64,000 nt of DNA, from positions 160,274,770-160,338,769 of the forward strand of contig NC_039366.1 in assembly GCF_003573695.1 (NCBI RefSeq), given 5' to 3'. How positions within the stretch are numbered: the stretch's first letter is position 1; every line of letters starts with the position of its first letter. Of this stretch, positions 59,440 to 64,000 are shown one piece after another. The notes under the pieces were generated by a model. The model saw only the letters and a program-made list of their open reading frames with translations, searched no databases and was not told the DNA's origin. The position numbers and the translations under genes were made by a program. This DNA comes from Papaver somniferum (Eukaryota; Streptophyta; Magnoliopsida; Ranunculales; Papaveraceae).

Positions 59440-59547
59440 TGCCGGCGTCATTGTAGTATAGTGGGTTCGAAACTCGGTAGTACATCGGGTGATGATACCA
59501 ATGACCTGAGTCTCGGTAGCATCAAATTCTTTACCGATAAAAAAAAA
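59440..59547 (+). mobile_element. tRNA-derived SINE, short
   Basis: Target duplications TTACAATTAGAAT (59427-59439) and TTACAATCAGAAT (59548-59560) flank a 108-bp insert. It begins GCCGGCGTCATTGTAGTATAG, with a TAGTATAGTGG word fitting the polymerase III A box (tRNA-Asp-like). GGTTCGAAACTC, the B box, follows almost immediately, and the element ends ACCGATAAAAAAAAA, an A-rich tail. The A-to-B distance is far shorter than normal (about 30 bases lost). Confidence 0.85.
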
Positions 59548-59560
59548 TTACAATCAGAAT

Positions 59561-60619
59561 AATTGTAATGCATGTTAATTAAAAATGTAAAATACCTTAA
59601 GGAAGTTAAACACACAAAAGCAAGTTCATATTTTGAAGCGTCTGATGCGATGGAACACCCTCGTTTTCAAATCTTAGTTATTAATTATATTATTGTTATT
59701 TAATATTAGTCAACTTTTTTGTTTTCAAATCTTAGCTATTAATTATATTATTGTGATTTAATAATAATGATATATATCAGTCAAATTTATTGATAAACTT
59801 ATAAGTTGAATTAAGATTAATTAATTAATGATGTTATACATTATTTGGATTATAGTCGTAATAATTATAATATGTTTTAGGAAATATATGGCCAACGGTT
59901 GTTTACAAAACTCTTGGATAACTAACGATCAATTTAAGTCATTCCATTATTTTATATGATGCCAATCATAAGGTATCACATCAAACTTTGTGTTAGGGGC
60001 TTTTATTGTAAATAGACATAAGTAACGCGTACTATAGCATAGGGTGTCTTGGAGTTTTCTTAGTCAATACCTTATAGTATATGGTGTTTTTGGTAAAATG
60101 CATAATTTTATAATGAATTGTGTAACTACTTCTTATTTCTCTATAATTATTAATGGAACCCTGAAGTGCACTTCATTAGTGGGAGATATTTGAGAAAAGG
60201 TTGTGTGTGCTCTCTCCGTATTTATTTGTAATGTGTGTTTAAGGTCTTTTTCGGATGATAATAAGTATAGAAGCCATTGTTTTATATAATGCTTACAGAA
60301 TTAACAGATGAGTAGATGATGTGTCTCGTATAATATTTGCAGATTATTTGTTGTTATTTGGGACTTTGGATGATGGCACAATTCAAGCCTTTGAGAAAGT
60401 TTTATTTATATATGCTTCATAGTCTGGTTAGCATGCAAATTTGACAAATTTGCGCTCTTGTTCAGCAAAGACGTAAGTTGTGACTAGAGAATCCAAGTTG
60501 CTTCCTGATGTGTGTCGTAAGTGCAACAATTTATTAAGATATTTCTCTCTAATTAACTAGTAATATAGCAATAGTGGGGATGGTTCCCACAAAGATCTAT
60601 GTAATTGATATGTTATTAA
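59561..60619. other. AT-rich intergenic sequence
   Basis: A direct repeat of about 45 bp (TTGTTTTCAAATCTTAG followed by TATTAATTATATTATTG) occurs at 59663-59700 and 59720-59756. No gene recognised. Confidence 0.4.
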
Positions 60620-63071
60620 TATTAGAGCATTGCTCGGTCGAACTCACAAGTGTTCTTATCTCAAGCTTGTTATCAAATTTAGTTGTCAAAACTATATCTT
60701 GATTTCTAATCTACAATTAGTTAAGTCTCGGATTAGGATAGAAGTGTAGTTGGGAAACGGACATTGCAGCAGTCATCATTGGGTTATACCGTTTGAATGC
60801 GAAGATCAACCGATGCTTTTGGATAACTTCTTCAACAAAAGGTAAGTGAAGGCTGAACCACCTATTTCTCAAGTTATATTCATCTTTCTATCTATGAGAT
60901 GATGTTGCATAACTAATTAGACTATCATGCATATACAAGAATTTCGAGTCAAGTTTATCTTGGTAATTAGTTCTCGAAATATAATGACTAAGCTTAATGA
61001 ACATTTGTTCATACTTGATGAATTTCGATTAAGAAAAATTTATTGTTTAGAATCAAAATCATGATTCAAGTTTTATCAAAAATAGCCTGAATCATTGATA
61101 TGTGTTATTGATGTTATTCAGGAATGCTTCGAATCGATTTAGAGAGAAATATAGAACTACTGTAGATTCGGATATAAGACAGTGTTTCAGCTTTACAAAC
61201 TGGGAAAATTGTTATAAGTATGAAGTCGTATTACATGTACTCGTACACGTAGCGGGGTAGCTATATCGACAAGCAGATTTTTGGTACGCATATCCCTATG
61301 CACATCTGTAAAATTTGTTAACTCGTGAACCGGATCGGTACGCATACCCGTATGCAAACCTAAAAGGAACTATGGTCACGGAACCGGTTTGGTATCGATA
61401 CCAGTACATGTACCAGAAAATTTTTGTGTTCCGGAACTCGGTTTGTGTATCCATACTGGTACACATAGTAAAATAGTTATGTGGACTCTGAAACCGATTA
61501 TAGTCTTAAGGTACACATATTGGTACGCATAATTAAATAGTTATGTGAACTCCGGAACTTGTTTGTGCTTAATAGTATACAAACTGGTACACGTATTGTG
61601 ACTGACCTGACTAGCGAACGACTATGGTATTTGTACTTTGTACATGTACTAACCATGTCGATTGTTTACAAATGCAATAAAGTTATTTCTACGAAATAAT
61701 TAGCATTTGATCATATCTCTAAAAACATTGTAGACTTGTTAGATCACATGATTGTGACTCAAGGTTAAAGTCTTAAGTGTTTAAAAAAATGAATATTAAA
61801 CTTATTAGTTCAAATCGGCGAGTTTCGTCTAACCACCTTGAACATAGTCTTTATACACGGTTCGGTTACGGTTTCACCTAACCAAAGTGTACATCTTGTT
61901 TATGTAAATCAGATTCAAAGATTCATCTAACGGTGGATATTGATTGCTTGTTTCCAAAGCCATCTTAGCTTAAACCTAAAGCAACTTACGTTTTGAATGT
62001 CTATAAAAGGGGAACTTCAAGTAACTACGATCTTTAAATCCCGACACTACTTTTATTGGTGTGTCCCAGTTGTAACTAGAGTCGTCCTTTTTCTAAAACC
62101 CTTTTAGGGTTTAACGTCCACAAAGACTTCATTGGGATTCGTGAAACCAGGTACATCTAATATTTATCTTGATAGCTCGAGTATCCTGATCTTGTTCGAC
62201 TGTTGAGCTGCTCACTTGAACAAGATAGATAGAAATCATCAAAGTTATCTTCATCTCATACTTTGTTGATTCCACAAGTTTTATACTTGTGAGGTGAATA
62301 ATAATCTAGGATGCACTTCGGGTTACATAAGTCCAGATTTTGAGGTTAGATAGACTTTATCTATTGCTATCAGTTTCCATCACCTTGATCAAACTTATTG
62401 ATCGTAAAGGAAATCACATATAGGCTTATATATGGGAGGAAGATTGGTTTAAAGTCTTCAATTGAGTTGAAGAAACTCTTAGTTGGTGTGATGTCAGTTA
62501 AGGGAATCAATTGCTCGGAGTCCTGCTGGGATTCAAGAGGCGTAAGGAACGAGACTTTAACTGAATTGCTGGGAGTGTTTAATTCGGTCTCAACTACATT
62601 CCAGTTCGAAGTTAATTGGTAGTAAGGTAGTGTCTGCGTAGCGGCTCAATACAGTTTAGTGTTCAATCTGGACTAGGTCCCGTTTTTTTTTTGCATTTGT
62701 GGTTTCCTCGTTAACAAAAGTTCTGGTGTCTGTGTTTTTTTTTACCGCATTATATTGTTTATCATTATAATTGAAATATCACAGGTTGTGCGTTAATCAA
62801 TATAGTAGATATATCTGACCTTGTTTGTTGGATACGACTTGATTGATTACTAGGGAAATTGATCTTTAGAATCACCCAAGTGCTCTCACACGGAAATCAG
62901 GTTCACGGACTTGTGTCTGTAAACTTTCTGATTTGAGAGATAGAGATATCTCTAAATATTCTTTCTTGATTGAGATTCATTAAGTTGAACTCTCGAAATT
63001 ATATTTGAGTTTGTCCATAAAGATTTCCTAAGAAAAAGTTGGTGGTGTATTTTGTTACCCCCGCATTTTCA
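60620..63071 (+). repeat. 5' LTR of element E, long-LTR copia-like family
   Basis: It starts TATTAGAGCATTGCTCGG and ends GCATTTTCA, two bases before the primer-binding site. Length is about 2.45 kb. Shared blocks (inverted relative to copies A-D) include the zone at 62600-62720 with GTAGCGGCTCAATACAG and GCATTTGTGGTTTCCTCG. A palindromic motif array lies at 61230-61640. Confidence 0.85.
61230..61640. repeat. Palindromic tandem motif array in LTR E
   Basis: Units such as GGTACGCATACCCGTATGC, GGTATCGATACCAGTACATG, CATACTGGTACACATAG and ACTGGTACACGTATTG recur about every 40-70 bp, each with TACGCATAC/GTATGCGTA-like arms facing each other. They alternate with CCGGAAC or CCGGATC words. Confidence 0.7.
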
Positions 63072-63073
63072 AT

Positions 63074-63088
63074 TGGTATCAGAGCAGG
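63074..63088 (+). other. Primer-binding site of element E
   Basis: TGGTATCAGAGCAGG begins two bases after the LTR end and is complementary to the 3' end of plant initiator tRNA-Met, as in Ty1/copia elements. Confidence 0.9.
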
Positions 63089-63136
63089 CAAACACGTTAG
63101 GACCTCATAAGTCTGTGTTTGAAGTAATTTTACTAT

Positions 63137-64000
63137 ATGGACATGAGTAAAATCTCTGATGAACGTCACACCAGTTTAAAAGAATTTGTTCTTATGGATT
63201 CTGTAAAAGAGTATGAGCTCTCAAACTCTCATACAGGCGAACATTTTGTTCTCATAAACAGTTGACTGCTGATATGTGTTATTCTTATTTTCTTATGATG
63301 AGTCTGACTCAGAAGTGGAACGGGAAGCATCCAAAGAAAGTACTGAGTTTTTCAAACTTATTGAATTCCAGTCTTCTGAGGTCAATCGGTTGAAACACAA
63401 AGTTAACAATCTCATTGGTATTATTTCTGAACGTGATTCTAAAACAAGGATACTTCTTGAGGAACATGCCGAAGTGAAATTGAAAGTGATTTTGCTTGAG
63501 GCTAAACTTAAAGAGAAAGTCTTATAATCGAAAGATTGTCGAGTAAAAACACTACTCTACGTTGAGATAGTGAATCCAAAGATATTACCATGGAAACAGT
63601 TTATATACAAAGCAATGCGTTGGTAAAAGTAAAAAACAAGTGATGTTCATGATATGCCAACAAAATTGCAGTCAAAAACTGATAAACAAAGTATTATTAC
63701 TTTGACAGGAGAAAATCAGTTAAAATTCCCTGACCAAGAAAAAATGTGTCTCCAAGGATGAAAATTTCTTTACAAGACGAGTATGGTAAAACTACATATT
63801 CTGATTTCATTGAAACTAAGAAAGTGTGATTTTGCAACACTAAAGGACATGTTCAAAGAAAGTGTAAGCTGAGATTGGAAAACTATCAGTTTGACCGTCT
63901 TCAAAACACCTTGAATTTAATTCTGAAGGGTGTAACTGATATTCGGATGTCTAAACCTCTTGATGTGAAATCACATTCAATTAAATCTGCTTCTAGGAAT
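63137..64000 (+). pseudogene. gag-like region of element E (runs off the window)
   Basis: A short start (MDMSKISDERHTSLKEFVL) at 63137 is followed, after a stop, by the open frame 63276-63527 with a coiled-coil pattern (EFQSSEVNRLKHKVNNLIG and ILLEEHAEVKLKVILLEAKL). Near 63832-63862 the frame FCNTKGHVQRKC is a gag zinc knuckle (CX2CX4HX4C) whose first Cys needs a one-base shift. Frameshifts show decay. The equivalent of element A is at 1561-2695. Confidence 0.6.

Overview
This window is plant nuclear DNA, most likely from a eudicot with a large, transposon-rich genome. The evidence is spliced genes with GT-AG introns, a plastid-targeted arogenate/prephenate dehydratase, a plant-type nucleobase-ascorbate transporter, a plant defensin-like gene, and layers of Ty1/copia and Ty3/gypsy (Tat) LTR elements with hAT, Tourist and SINE elements. 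I cannot name the species; a Ranunculales or poppy-like genome is only a guess.

Region 1 (1-19.6 kb) is a stack of nested retrotransposons. Three minus-strand LTRs of one long-LTR (about 2.4 kb) copia-like family (A, B, C) sit inside one another. A complete Tat-type element (Tat-1, 4924-15325) with 2.6-kb LTRs and 5-bp target duplications (ACAGT) is inserted in LTR A. Tat-1 has a gag remnant but no protease, reverse transcriptase, RNase H or integrase. Instead it carries, on the opposite strand, a decayed gene of the plant mobile domain (PMD, aminotransferase-like) family.

Region 2 (19.6-33.1 kb) is a second, more decayed Tat element (Tat-2) with the same plan: 5' LTR, PBS, gag, a protease, then a jump straight to an integrase C-terminus, then an antisense multi-exon PMD gene. 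A young Ty1/copia element (26335-30852, TSD GTTTA) interrupts a PMD exon. It is itself disabled by a premature stop, a loss of most of the integrase core, and frameshifts. Inverted-repeat elements, one with a 42-bp palindromic repeat cluster, follow at 31.9-33.1 kb.

Region 3 (33.1-52.4 kb) contains an intact intronless arogenate dehydratase gene (34431-35714, minus) with a Tat solo LTR about 1 kb upstream of its start codon, pointing toward it. Beyond it lie a 350-bp tandem duplication, a copia-family solo LTR, a LINE remnant, a Tourist MITE, a small hAT MITE, and a chromovirus integrase remnant between other LTR fragments.

Region 4 (52.4-64 kb) has an apparently intact 10-exon nucleobase-ascorbate transporter gene (52388-56853, minus, 717 aa). 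Next comes a two-exon defensin-like gene (57619-57970, minus, 75 aa) lying wholly inside a hAT-like element (57363-58537) with an 8-bp target duplication. A SINE with 13-bp target duplications follows, and the window ends with the 5' LTR and gag of another copy of the long-LTR copia family (60620 to end).

The likely functional host genes are the dehydratase (phenylalanine supply), the transporter and possibly the defensin-like gene; nearly everything else is transposon. The observations I would follow first are the repeated Tat element plus antisense PMD gene arrangement, a five-fold hairpin array in the Tat LTRs with compensatory stem changes, and the hAT element carrying a defensin-like gene.
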